A DNA stretch of 64,000 nucleotides from Didemnitutus sp041906465. Its GTDB lineage: Bacteria; Verrucomicrobiota; Verrucomicrobiia; Opitutales; Opitutaceae. Location of the stretch: the NCBI GenBank assembly GCA_041906465.1, contig JAYRJE010000002.1, forward strand, positions 434,001 through 498,000. The letters are read 5' to 3'. Under the pieces are notes generated by a model, which worked only from the letters and a program-made list of their open reading frames with translations, did no database searches and had not been told where the DNA came from. Position numbers and translations under genes: made by a program. This document shows positions 27,608 through 35,650 of the stretch, one piece after another (the stretch's first letter is position 1; each line of letters opens with the position of its first letter).

Positions 27608-28804
27608 TCAGAGCTGCTTCACTGCGTAGGCCATCGCGGCTTGGATCTTCTCGAGATCCTCGTCGCTGTGCAGTGCGGAGACGGCGGTGCGGATGAGGTC
27701 CTTGCCCGGAGGCACGGCCGGCGCGATGGACATGACGGTGAACACGCCTTTTTCGAGGAGCGCCTGCCAGAAGCGGTAAACGAGTTCCTTCGAACCGAGG
27801 ACGATCGGCACGGCGGGCGTTTCGCTGTCCCAGGTGTCGAGGCCGAGACTCTTGAGCATCTCGCGGTAGCGGCGCGTGTTTTTCCAGAGGCGTTCGAGGT
27901 GCTGCGGTTCGCTCTGCATGATGTCGAGCGAGGTCGAGGCGGTGAACGCCATGCTGGGGCTGATCGCCGCGCTGAAGAGCGTCTGCTTCGAATTCGTGCG
28001 GAGATACTCGATGAGATCCTTGGAGCCGGCGAGGAAACCGCCGGTGCTCGCGAGCGACTTGGACATCGAGCCGCAGAGGATGTCGACCTTCTCGTTCAGC
28101 TTGAAATGGTCGACGGTGCCCCGGCCCTGGCGACCGAGCACGCCGAAGCCGTGCGCGTCGTCGAGCACCGTGAAGCAGCCGGCTTCCTCGCCGAGCTGCG
28201 CGATCTCGGGCAGGCGGCAGATGTGGCCTTCCATCGAGTAGACGCCCTCGACGACGAGCATTTTCGGCGTGTTGAAGGGAATGCTCTTCAGCACCTGGCG
28301 GAGGTCTTCCGGGTTATTGTGGCTGAAGCGTTCGACGGCGGCCATCGACAGGCGCACGCCGTCCCAAAGGCAGGAATGGATATTCTTGTCGGCAACGATC
28401 GTGTCGCCTTTTTGCGCGAACGTCGCGACGGCGGAGCAGCACGAGACGTAGCCGGCCACACTGATGTGGCACGCTTCGCGACCGAGAAATGCGGCGAGCT
28501 TTTCCTCCAGCTCGACGTGATAGGCGCGCGAGCCGTTCGAGATGCGGGCGCCCGTCGTGCTCGTGCCCCATTTTTTCGCGGCGAGGCCGGTCGCCTCGAT
28601 GACCTTCGGGTGGAACGACAGACCGAGGTAGTCGTTGCTCGAAAGCATGATCATGTCACGCCCCTGCAGCTTGATGTGCGTGCCCTGCTGCGCCTCCATG
28701 GCGTGGTAGTAGGGCTTGTATTTCAGCCGCATCTTCGTCGCGTAATCGTCTTTCGCGCGCTCGATGATCGCTTTCTTGGTCTTGGTGAAAAGGGACAGGG
28801 CCAT
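27608..28804 (-). CDS. alpha-oxoamine synthase (serine palmitoyltransferase / AONS family)
   Basis: This 398-aa PLP enzyme condenses an amino acid with an acyl thioester and releases CO2. Family marks are SSNDYLGLSFHPKV, GTSTTGARISNGS, His143 in ADKNIHSCLWDG (stacks on PLP), LDDAHGFGVLG (Asp215/216, His218) and the PLP-lysine Lys249 in GSMSKSLASTGGFLAGS. Candidates are serine palmitoyltransferase, 8-amino-7-oxononanoate synthase (BioF) and 2-amino-3-ketobutyrate ligase. No bio or tdh genes are near. The nearby ACP-dehydratase, ketosynthase and reductase favour a lipid role, so I lean to serine palmitoyltransferase-like activity. It is convergent with the GT at 26554. Confidence 0.82.
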   Translation of the reverse strand: MALSLFTKTKKAIIERAKDDYATKMRLKYKPYYHAMEAQQGTHIKLQGRDMIMLSSNDYLGLSFHPKVIEATGLAAKKWGTSTTGARISNGSRAYHVELEEKLAAFLGREACHISVAGYVSCCSAVATFAQKGDTIVADKNIHSCLWDGVRLSMAAVERFSHNNPEDLRQVLKSIPFNTPKMLVVEGVYSMEGHICRLPEIAQLGEEAGCFTVLDDAHGFGVLGRQGRGTVDHFKLNEKVDILCGSMSKSLASTGGFLAGSKDLIEYLRTNSKQTLFSAAISPSMAFTASTSLDIMQSEPQHLERLWKNTRRYREMLKSLGLDTWDSETPAVPIVLGSKELVYRFWQALLEKGVFTVMSIAPAVPPGKDLIRTAVSALHSDEDLEKIQAAMAYAVKQL

Positions 28805-28866
28805 GAGATATCCGAGGCGTGACTACGCGGAGAATCGCCGGTGTTGGCAACCGCAAAGCCTGCCGC

Positions 28867-30033
28867 TCAATCGCGGGCGGGCAGCGCGTCCATCCAAGCG
28901 AGCAAGTCGTTCGCGTAGTCGCTCCACGAGCGGAATTTGCGCGCGCGCGCCTGCGCCGAAAGCTTCGCGGCGGCCGCCGGTTCGCGCAACAGCTGCCGCA
29001 TCGCCGTCGCCAGCGCCCCGCCATCGACGGAGTCCAGCGCAAGCACGCCGCCCTCGCGCGCTGCTTCGCCGAGTGCGCCGTGCGCGGAGCAAATGCACGG
29101 GCGTCCGTGTTGCAGGCTTTCGAGGACGGGCAGACCGAAGCCCTCGATCAACGATGGATAGACCGTGAACGAGCACCGTGCATACGCGGCGTGCAGTTTT
29201 TCGTCCGACACGGCGCCGTGGACGATCAGCGGCCGGCCAGCGCGCTGCAATTCCGCGATTCGCGCCAGTGCGGTCGAAGCCGTGTCCGCGCGCGGCAGGC
29301 CGATCAACTCGAGTTCGAACGCGACGCCTTCGCGCCAGAGCATCTCCGCGGCTTCGAGGAGCGCGATGTGGTTTTTGCGACCTTCGATTGTGGAGACGCA
29401 GAGCACGCGCGGCGGCGTCGGCGCCGCGTGTGCCGTGAATGTTCGAGCGTCGATTCCCAGCGGGATCGCCTGCACCGGCGGTGTGCGTTTCAGTCCGGCC
29501 CAGCGCCAGAAGTCGCGCAGACTCGCCGCGGAGTCCTCTGAGACGGCGGCGACGCCGTCGAATTGCGCGAGTTCAAACAGGTAACCGGGCAGACGTGCGA
29601 CGGTGGCCGGCGGCGTGAGTTCCGGGAATTTCAGTCCGATCGCGTCGTGAAAAACCGCCACGCGCGGTCCGCGCACGTGAGCGAGCAGCGCCGGAAGTTG
29701 CGCACCGACTTTGGCGGAGAACAGCTCAGGCACGATCAAGCCGCGCGCGTCGGGCAGGACGCTTTTCCGCCCGAGGACTCGCCGGGCGCGACCGGCGATC
29801 TTCTCCGTCAACGTCCACTTGGCGCCCCGGGAGGCCGCAGCCGCACCGGTCTGCTCGCGCAGCGTCGCCTGTTCGCGCGCGCGCAGCGTGCGCCAGGCGT
29901 GTTGGTGCGGATCGAAGCAGAGGGGCGCGACGTCGCGCCGGCGCGCCAGCTCGGCAAACAGCGAACGCACGACGCGTTGAATCCCCGTTTGAGCGTGCGT
30001 GTGACTCGTATGGCTGGCGTCGTAGAGCAGCAT
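28867..30033 (-). CDS. GT4-family glycosyltransferase
   Basis: The start at 30033 (MLLYDASHTSHTHAQTGIQ) overlaps the stop of the upstream membrane-protein gene (ATGA) and gives 388 aa. The same frame stays open to 31428, but that part is an antisense-like shadow of the upstream gene. Typical GT4 blocks are VAAVSEDSAASLRDFWRWAG, VLCVSTIEGRKNHIALLEAAEMLW and FTVYPSLIEGFGLPVLESLQHGRPCICS (EX7E). It closely parallels the GT at 26554. It belongs at the start of the polysaccharide region and is probably co-translated with the multi-spanning protein before it. Confidence 0.87.
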   Translation of the reverse strand: MLLYDASHTSHTHAQTGIQRVVRSLFAELARRRDVAPLCFDPHQHAWRTLRAREQATLREQTGAAAASRGAKWTLTEKIAGRARRVLGRKSVLPDARGLIVPELFSAKVGAQLPALLAHVRGPRVAVFHDAIGLKFPELTPPATVARLPGYLFELAQFDGVAAVSEDSAASLRDFWRWAGLKRTPPVQAIPLGIDARTFTAHAAPTPPRVLCVSTIEGRKNHIALLEAAEMLWREGVAFELELIGLPRADTASTALARIAELQRAGRPLIVHGAVSDEKLHAAYARCSFTVYPSLIEGFGLPVLESLQHGRPCICSAHGALGEAAREGGVLALDSVDGGALATAMRQLLREPAAAAKLSAQARARKFRSWSDYANDLLAWMDALPARD

Positions 30034-31526
30034 CAGGGAGTGTCGCCGTCGTAGCGCCACAACGTGGCGGGGCCGTCGGTGCGCAAACTCGTCCAGCGCC
30101 CGGGCAGATTCTGCGCGAACCGCGGATCGGTGCGTTCGAAATCCCACAAGATGGCGTAGATCGGCCGTCCGGCCTGGCGCGCGGAGGCGACGATGCGCGG
30201 CCAAGTGTCGTCGATGTTGTCCCAGCGCACGATCGGGTTCGGGCGCGCGTAGAAGAGCGCGCCGCTGCCTTGCATCGCCACTACGATCGCGTTCGGCGGC
30301 ATGTCCGCGCGCACGAAGTCGCCGATGCGCGTGTAGACCCGTTCTCCGACGCCGATGTGGCGCAGGCCAAGTTGCTTGTCCCAGTAGTGGGCGTTCACGA
30401 ACGCGAGCGCGGCCAGACCCACCCAGCACGCGAGCGCGACGCGCGGCGAGAAGCGGTCGACCAGCTGCTGAGCGACGAGAATCGCCAGCACGAGCAGCGA
30501 AGGCACGGCGGGCAGGATGAAGCGGAGATACCACCAGGCTTCGTGAGTGTGAAAATAGAACGCGTAGAACGCGAACAGCGTCACGATCCAGACGGCGTGT
30601 GCCAGCAGCGGCCGCCAACTGCGTCCGCGGACGAACGGCAGGCCGAGCGCGAGGGCCACGATCGGCGTCGCCGCCATGAGGAGCCATTGCGCATAGTGGC
30701 GGAGCGAGAGCGAGAGCCATTCCGTCGAGAAAAGGCTGCCGAAGGCCCCGTAGCCGCTGGCGAGCGCTGCGCCGTAGGCGGCACGGTTGAACACAAAGAG
30801 AAACGCCGCTGCCGGAAGCCCGCCCACACCGAAGGCAAGCCAGCGTCGCCACTCGAATCCGAGCAGGATGGCCATCGGCAGAACGATCAGCGCGTTCGAG
30901 GGACGGATGAGCACCGCGATGCCGACGGCGAAGCCGGCGCCGACCGCCGAGCGCCAGCCGGGGCGACCGATCAGCCAGAGCGCCAGCGCGCACCACACGG
31001 TCGCGGGCATGTCGCTCATCGCATAGAGCACGTGGTGAAAATACAGCGGCGCCACGGCCAGGGCGAACGCGGCGCACCAGCCGCCGAGTTCGCTCGCGCC
31101 GGCTTGACGCGCGAGCGCGTAAGCGAGGAGCACGCCGACCAGTGCATGCAGGACGAACAGAGCGTTCGGTCCCTGCATCCAGCCCAGCGCCGTCGACGAC
31201 GCGGCGAGCAACAGCGGCAAACCGGGCGGATAAGTGGGATTCAGGCTCGCGCCGTCGCCGGTGGGCACGAAGCCGAGCGGCACGTAGGCGTAGAGTGGCA
31301 GATCCCGCGCCGGCAGTCCCTCCAGTGTCCGAACCGGCGCGTGGACGCGGCCCTCGGCGAGCAGGCGGCCGAGATTGAAATACCCCGATGAATCCGCGCC
31401 ACCCGGCTGGATGTAGGCGTATTTCCACAGGAACAGCGCATAAACGGCCAACAGCACGGCGACGGTGCAGCGCACGGCGACGACGGAACGGGGGGGGAGC
31501 GACGTCGAGCGTGCTGCGGCTTGCAT
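30033..31526 (-). CDS. multi-spanning GT-C-like membrane protein
   Basis: This 497-aa protein has about ten hydrophobic helices. The first is at residues 17-35 (VAVRCTVAVLLAVYALFLW), followed by an external-looking loop with GGADSSGYFNLGRLLAEG. The Asp near the start of loop one is typical of GT-C (GT39/ArnT/PMT-like) enzymes, which use polyprenyl-phosphate sugars. The C-terminal 110 residues are soluble (VAMQGSGALFYARPNPIVRWDNID). A family-83/39 glycosyltransferase role is inferred from layout and neighbours. The start is the first in-frame ATG. Its last bases overlap the downstream GT4 gene. Confidence 0.75.
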   Translation of the reverse strand: MQAAARSTSLPPRSVVAVRCTVAVLLAVYALFLWKYAYIQPGGADSSGYFNLGRLLAEGRVHAPVRTLEGLPARDLPLYAYVPLGFVPTGDGASLNPTYPPGLPLLLAASSTALGWMQGPNALFVLHALVGVLLAYALARQAGASELGGWCAAFALAVAPLYFHHVLYAMSDMPATVWCALALWLIGRPGWRSAVGAGFAVGIAVLIRPSNALIVLPMAILLGFEWRRWLAFGVGGLPAAAFLFVFNRAAYGAALASGYGAFGSLFSTEWLSLSLRHYAQWLLMAATPIVALALGLPFVRGRSWRPLLAHAVWIVTLFAFYAFYFHTHEAWWYLRFILPAVPSLLVLAILVAQQLVDRFSPRVALACWVGLAALAFVNAHYWDKQLGLRHIGVGERVYTRIGDFVRADMPPNAIVVAMQGSGALFYARPNPIVRWDNIDDTWPRIVASARQAGRPIYAILWDFERTDPRFAQNLPGRWTSLRTDGPATLWRYDGDTP

Positions 31527-31620
31527 TCTTTAGCGTTGTCGGAAGCGGCAGGCTGTCATTGTTTGCGAGAATGGCTCAAACAAAAAACCTCCGCGCGACT
31601 CGTGTGCCGGGAGCGCAGTT

Positions 31621-33258
31621 GTGATGCGCGAAAGTTGGTCGCACTTTCGAGGTTGGTTTGACCGGCGCGGATTGTCCGTGGCGGTGTGCGTGGCCTACCT
31701 GGCCGTCGTCGTGGCGTTCGTGCTGGCGTTCGCCGATTTCTATATTCCGGGCAAGGGCTTCAGCTCGCTCATCGCGTTCGGTTCGGAGTTTGAGGATTCA
31801 CGCCTGAGCAAGATCCGGCGCCTCGATTACTACGTCGAGAAATCGTCCACCGGCTACGATGCGCAGTATTACGTGCAGGTCGCGATGGATCCGTCGCTGC
31901 AGAACACGCAGCTGCGCAACGCCGTCGACAGCCTGCCGTATCGCGCGCGGCGCATCCTGCTGCCGGCGATCGCCTACGTGCTCGGCTTCGGCGATCCGGC
32001 GTCGATCCTGCAGGCCTACGCGGTGGAGAACATGATCGCCTGGCTCCTGCTCGCGGTGCTGTTGCTGCATTGGTTTCCGCCGCGCTCCTGGGAAAATTTT
32101 CTGCGGTGGGCCGGTGTGATGGCGACGTTCGGCTTGTGTTTCAGCTTGCGGCACGCGCTCACGGACGGCCCCAGCCTGTTGCTCGTCGCCTTCGGTCTTT
32201 TCCTGCTCGAAAAGCAGCGTCCGTGGCTGGCGACGGGCGTGCTCGCCTTGAGCGGACTGGCCAAGGAAACGAATTTGCTCGGCGCCGCGGCGCTCGCGCC
32301 GGCGCGGTTGCGACCGTGGTCGGCTTGGCTGACGGCGGCGACGCGCGGTATGTTGGTTGCGGGTCCGTTGGCGCTGTGGATCGTCTACATCTCCCTCACG
32401 GTCGGCGCGGCCGCGGATGCGGGTGCGCGCAACTTCGCGCTGCCGGGCGTGGGTTACATTCACAAGTGGCGTGAGGTTTTCGACACCCTGCCGGATACGA
32501 CGGTGGGCGAACTCGGTCCGATCTGGAGTTTGCTGATGATGATCGCGCTGACGGCGCAGTTTCTGTTTTTGGTGCTGCGACCGCGCTGGCAGGAGGCGTG
32601 GTGGCGCGTCGGTGTTTCGTTTGCGGTCTTGATGGTTTTCCTCGGCGACGCCGTGTGGGAAGGTTACCCGGGCGCCGCGTCGCGCGTGCTGCTGCCCATG
32701 CAGCTGGCGTTCAATGTCCTCGCGCCTCGTGGTCGCGGCTGGCTGGCGGTGCTGATCGTGGGCAACCTCACGTTGCTCGGCGCGCCGTCCGTCTTGCGCG
32801 CCCCACCGGGCGAAGGTCTCGTCATCGGCGGGCCGTCGCGGCTGCTGGAGAGCGCCGCCGGAGCGGGATTCAAAGCCGAGTTCGGCCCCGCCTGGCACCG
32901 GACCGAGCAGGGGGGCACGGGCTATTGGACGTGGGCCGCGGGCAATGCGGTGGTCACCCTCGTGAATCCGCACGCCACGCCGGTGGCGGTGCGGTTGAAA
33001 CTCGGACTCACGAGCGCGGTGTCGCGTGAGGTGCAGCTGGTGCTCAACGGCGAACCCGTCTGGCGCACGTCGGTGCCGTTGCGCGGACAGGTCACGGCCA
33101 CGATCACCGAAATCGTGCTGCGGCCCGGACGCAACGAACTCGCGTTCTCGACCGATGCCGCGCCGGTGACGGTTTCCGGTGATCCGCGTCCGCTCGCGTT
33201 CGCGGTGCACAATTTCCGCGTCGACGTGCAGCGGTTGCTGCCCGCCGAGGCGCGCTAA
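31621..33258 (+). CDS. multi-spanning membrane protein with C-terminal beta-rich module
   Basis: The 545-aa frame begins with GTG at 31621 and ATG at 31624, and either could be used. It has about ten membrane helices in the first 410 residues. The first loop contains the Asp-rich STGYDAQYYVQVAMDP, in the pattern of GT-C proteins. The last 115 residues are soluble, with LRPGRNELAFSTDAAPV and DPRPLAFAVHNFRVDV. This ending recurs in the proteins at 35651 and 40615 and resembles a sugar-binding-like beta-sandwich. The stop TAA overlaps the stop of the convergent methyltransferase gene. A transferase or polymer-modifying role is inferred only. Confidence 0.7.
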   Translation: MMRESWSHFRGWFDRRGLSVAVCVAYLAVVVAFVLAFADFYIPGKGFSSLIAFGSEFEDSRLSKIRRLDYYVEKSSTGYDAQYYVQVAMDPSLQNTQLRNAVDSLPYRARRILLPAIAYVLGFGDPASILQAYAVENMIAWLLLAVLLLHWFPPRSWENFLRWAGVMATFGLCFSLRHALTDGPSLLLVAFGLFLLEKQRPWLATGVLALSGLAKETNLLGAAALAPARLRPWSAWLTAATRGMLVAGPLALWIVYISLTVGAAADAGARNFALPGVGYIHKWREVFDTLPDTTVGELGPIWSLLMMIALTAQFLFLVLRPRWQEAWWRVGVSFAVLMVFLGDAVWEGYPGAASRVLLPMQLAFNVLAPRGRGWLAVLIVGNLTLLGAPSVLRAPPGEGLVIGGPSRLLESAAGAGFKAEFGPAWHRTEQGGTGYWTWAAGNAVVTLVNPHATPVAVRLKLGLTSAVSREVQLVLNGEPVWRTSVPLRGQVTATITEIVLRPGRNELAFSTDAAPVTVSGDPRPLAFAVHNFRVDVQRLLPAEAR

Positions 33259-33992
33259 GGTTTGACGGCGAGGTAACCCCAGCTCGGCAGCTCGGCGCCC
33301 GCGGCGTCGTAACGGTAGCTGCGCAGCACGCGTGCGCCGGAGGAGACGAGCAATGCTTCGACTTCCTCGCGCGGGATGGCGTGCATTTCCATGCGCGGCT
33401 CGGGCGAGAGCGCGCGCTTCAGGTCGCGGTAGGCGCGCTTGATGAGCGTGTCGGGCCAGAGTGTGAACGGGCGGCGTTTTTCCGCGGCGACCGCGGGCAG
33501 CTGAAAAAGAATCGCGCCGCCGGGCGCGGTGATGCGCACGAACTCCGCGATGTAGCGGCGCGCGTAGACCGGCTCCATGTGCTGCAGCGTGATGAGGCTG
33601 TAGACGAAATCGAACTCGCCGTCGGCGAACACGCGCAGGTCCTCGGCCGAGTTGTGCATGTAGCGCACGCGCTCGCCCAGACGGTTGTGCCGCTGCGCGT
33701 GTCCGATCATTTCCACGGAAATGTCGACACCGGTCACGCGGTCGAAATGCCGCGCCAGCGCCTGGGTCAGCCGGCCGACGCCGCAGCCGAAATCGAGCGC
33801 GGCGCGCGTGCGCAGCGTCGGGTAGTGTGCGCGCACCATCGCGAGTTCATCGTCGATCACCTTCACGCCGGTCGCGAAAAAGTCGTCGAGCTGCCACTGA
33901 TTGCCCTTCTTGTCGGGATCGGTGAGCACGGCCCAGAGCGGATCGGTGCGTGCGAACTTGTCCCAGTGTTTCTCGGTTTGGCGGAGGCGCAT
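33255..33992 (-). CDS. SAM-dependent methyltransferase
   Basis: This 245-aa class I methyltransferase has motif I DFGCGVGRLTQALARHF, the acidic ribose-binding GVDISVEMI, and a post-motif FDFVYSLITLQHMEP with a proline-poor active site. Such enzymes in polysaccharide loci often methylate sugars or polyprenyl-linked glycans. The substrate cannot be read here. It lies 9 bp after the GT gene at 34002 on the same strand (GT stop to methyltransferase ATG), suggesting an operon. Its stop codon shares bases with the stop of the convergent gene at 31621. Confidence 0.85.
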   Translation of the reverse strand: MRLRQTEKHWDKFARTDPLWAVLTDPDKKGNQWQLDDFFATGVKVIDDELAMVRAHYPTLRTRAALDFGCGVGRLTQALARHFDRVTGVDISVEMIGHAQRHNRLGERVRYMHNSAEDLRVFADGEFDFVYSLITLQHMEPVYARRYIAEFVRITAPGGAILFQLPAVAAEKRRPFTLWPDTLIKRAYRDLKRALSPEPRMEMHAIPREEVEALLVSSGARVLRSYRYDAAGAELPSWGYLAVKP

Positions 33993-34001
33993 CGGAGTCG
34001 G

Positions 34002-35603
34002 TCACCAGCTTGCGATCGCTTCGAGGCGGCGGCGGTAGCGCGCGCCGATGGCGGCGGGCGAGAATTTCTCCTCGATCGTGCGCTGCGCCGCGGCGCCGAG
34101 GCGGTGTGCCAGCGCGCGGTCCGCGAAGAGACGCTGCATCCACTCGGCGGCGTGGGCGACATCGGGCTCGGCCCACGTCTGGCCTTTGGCGTAGGGGCCG
34201 TGATTGCGCTCGAGCGTCACGAGCGACGCGCGCACCGGGCAGCCGTTCGTGATATCGAGAAATTCCGCCGTGCCGGACCAATCAGTCGCGATCACGGGTT
34301 TGCCGAGAAACATGGCCTCGGCCACGGCGAAGCCGAAGCCTTCGGAGCGATGCAGCGAGACGAAGCAGTCGCACGCGCTCTCGAGTTCGTAGATCTCCGC
34401 GCGCGTGAGCGTGGCGTTGATGAGCGTCGTGTTGGGCAACTCGGCGGCAGCGCGCTGCAGGCGGGCAAAGTCGTCCGGGTTGCTGGCGGCGTTGTGGACT
34501 TTGATGACGAGCGCGGCGCCGTGCCCCGCCAGACCGGAGCGACGGAACGCTTCGAGCACGGCGGCGGGATTTTTCCGCTCCGAGTAGGAGTTCAGGTCGT
34601 AGAGAAACAGGAACAGAAACTGATCGCGCGGCAGGTTGAACTTGGTGCGGAAATCTCCGCGCGGCCGTGCGAACGAAATCGCGTGCGGCATCGTGAGGAC
34701 GGGCACGGGCACTTTTTCCGCGATGGCCTCGGCGGCGAAGCGGGACGGCGCCCAGACTTCGTCGCAAAAATCCGCGTATTGGATCCATGCGTCGGGAAAT
34801 TCCGGCAGTTCCCATGCCCAGTAGCCGATCGTGTAGCGATCGCGGCGCAGGTCGGCGCCGTGATGGTGCTCGAGGTCGCGCATGCCGGGCGCATCGACGT
34901 GGACGACGGTGACGCCGTGCGGCAACGTCGTTTGCAGGCGGGCTGCGAAGGTGTCGTCGCCGAGCGGATTTTTGCAGGGCAGGCGCAGATCGACGAGAGC
35001 GGTGGAAATGCCCGCCGCGTCCGCCGCGCGCGCCATGCACCGGGCGGATTCGCCAATGCCGAGATCGGCGCGTAGAAAGCCGAGCAAATTGAATCCGAGG
35101 CGCAGGAATCGGCGCGCGAACGTGAGATTCCACGGCGACGCGCGGTTGGAGAAATCGAAAAGCACTTCGCCATCCGCCTCGATGCGCGCGATGCGGAGAC
35201 GGCGGTTGCGCGCCTGCTTGCGCCACGATTGCAGCGGGCCGAGCCCGGTGAGACGGCCGAGCCACGCGAGGAAATTGCTGACGCCGACGCCGCACAAAGT
35301 GAGTTCGAGGCGGTGCGCCTCGCCGGCGCGACTGACGGGGGCGGGAAAGCGGAGCGCGAACGGTCCGACCGGCAGCGCCGGCAGGCGGACAACTTCCGCG
35401 CCGTCACAGCTCGCGATCAGGCCGAGTTCGCCCGCGGAAGTCGGATCGGCGGAATCGGCTGCGCGGAGTTCGCCCGTGACGACGATTTCGCGGGCTTCGG
35501 TGAGCGGCGGCAGTTCGAGGACGCCGGTTTCGCGCAGCCAAAAGGAGTCCGTCGCCACTTCGTCGTGGAAGAGACCGGTGAACTTGGAGCGGGAGCGCGC
35601 CAT
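34002..35603 (-). CDS. GT4-family glycosyltransferase with N-terminal beta-rich domain
   Basis: This 533-aa protein combines an N-terminal region (residues 1-165) with a GT4 enzyme. The N-terminal part is beta-rich (REIVVTGELRAAD, HRLELTLCGVGVSNFL) and ends in NRRLRIARIEADGEVLFDFS. It looks like an appended carbohydrate-recognition module. The GT part begins with GFNLLGFLRADLGIGESARCMARAA and contains FLYDLNSYSERKNPAAVLEAF and DCFVSLHRSEGFGFAVAEAMFLGKPVIATDWSG. The last matches the mannosyltransferase-type donor site (EX7E). It heads a two-gene operon with the methyltransferase. The sugar specificity is unknown. Confidence 0.85.
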   Translation of the reverse strand: MARSRSKFTGLFHDEVATDSFWLRETGVLELPPLTEAREIVVTGELRAADSADPTSAGELGLIASCDGAEVVRLPALPVGPFALRFPAPVSRAGEAHRLELTLCGVGVSNFLAWLGRLTGLGPLQSWRKQARNRRLRIARIEADGEVLFDFSNRASPWNLTFARRFLRLGFNLLGFLRADLGIGESARCMARAADAAGISTALVDLRLPCKNPLGDDTFAARLQTTLPHGVTVVHVDAPGMRDLEHHHGADLRRDRYTIGYWAWELPEFPDAWIQYADFCDEVWAPSRFAAEAIAEKVPVPVLTMPHAISFARPRGDFRTKFNLPRDQFLFLFLYDLNSYSERKNPAAVLEAFRRSGLAGHGAALVIKVHNAASNPDDFARLQRAAAELPNTTLINATLTRAEIYELESACDCFVSLHRSEGFGFAVAEAMFLGKPVIATDWSGTAEFLDITNGCPVRASLVTLERNHGPYAKGQTWAEPDVAHAAEWMQRLFADRALAHRLGAAAQRTIEEKFSPAAIGARYRRRLEAIASW

Positions 35604-35650
35604 GCGAAGCGGTTAGTTCGGGCCGGAAGCGGGCCGATGTAAATCGATTT

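Noticed and set aside
30034..31428. N-terminal extension that would make the GT at 28867 an 853-residue protein
   Set aside because: The extra part is a shifted-frame reading of the membrane-protein gene upstream. The ATG at 30033 begins exactly at the conserved GT start.
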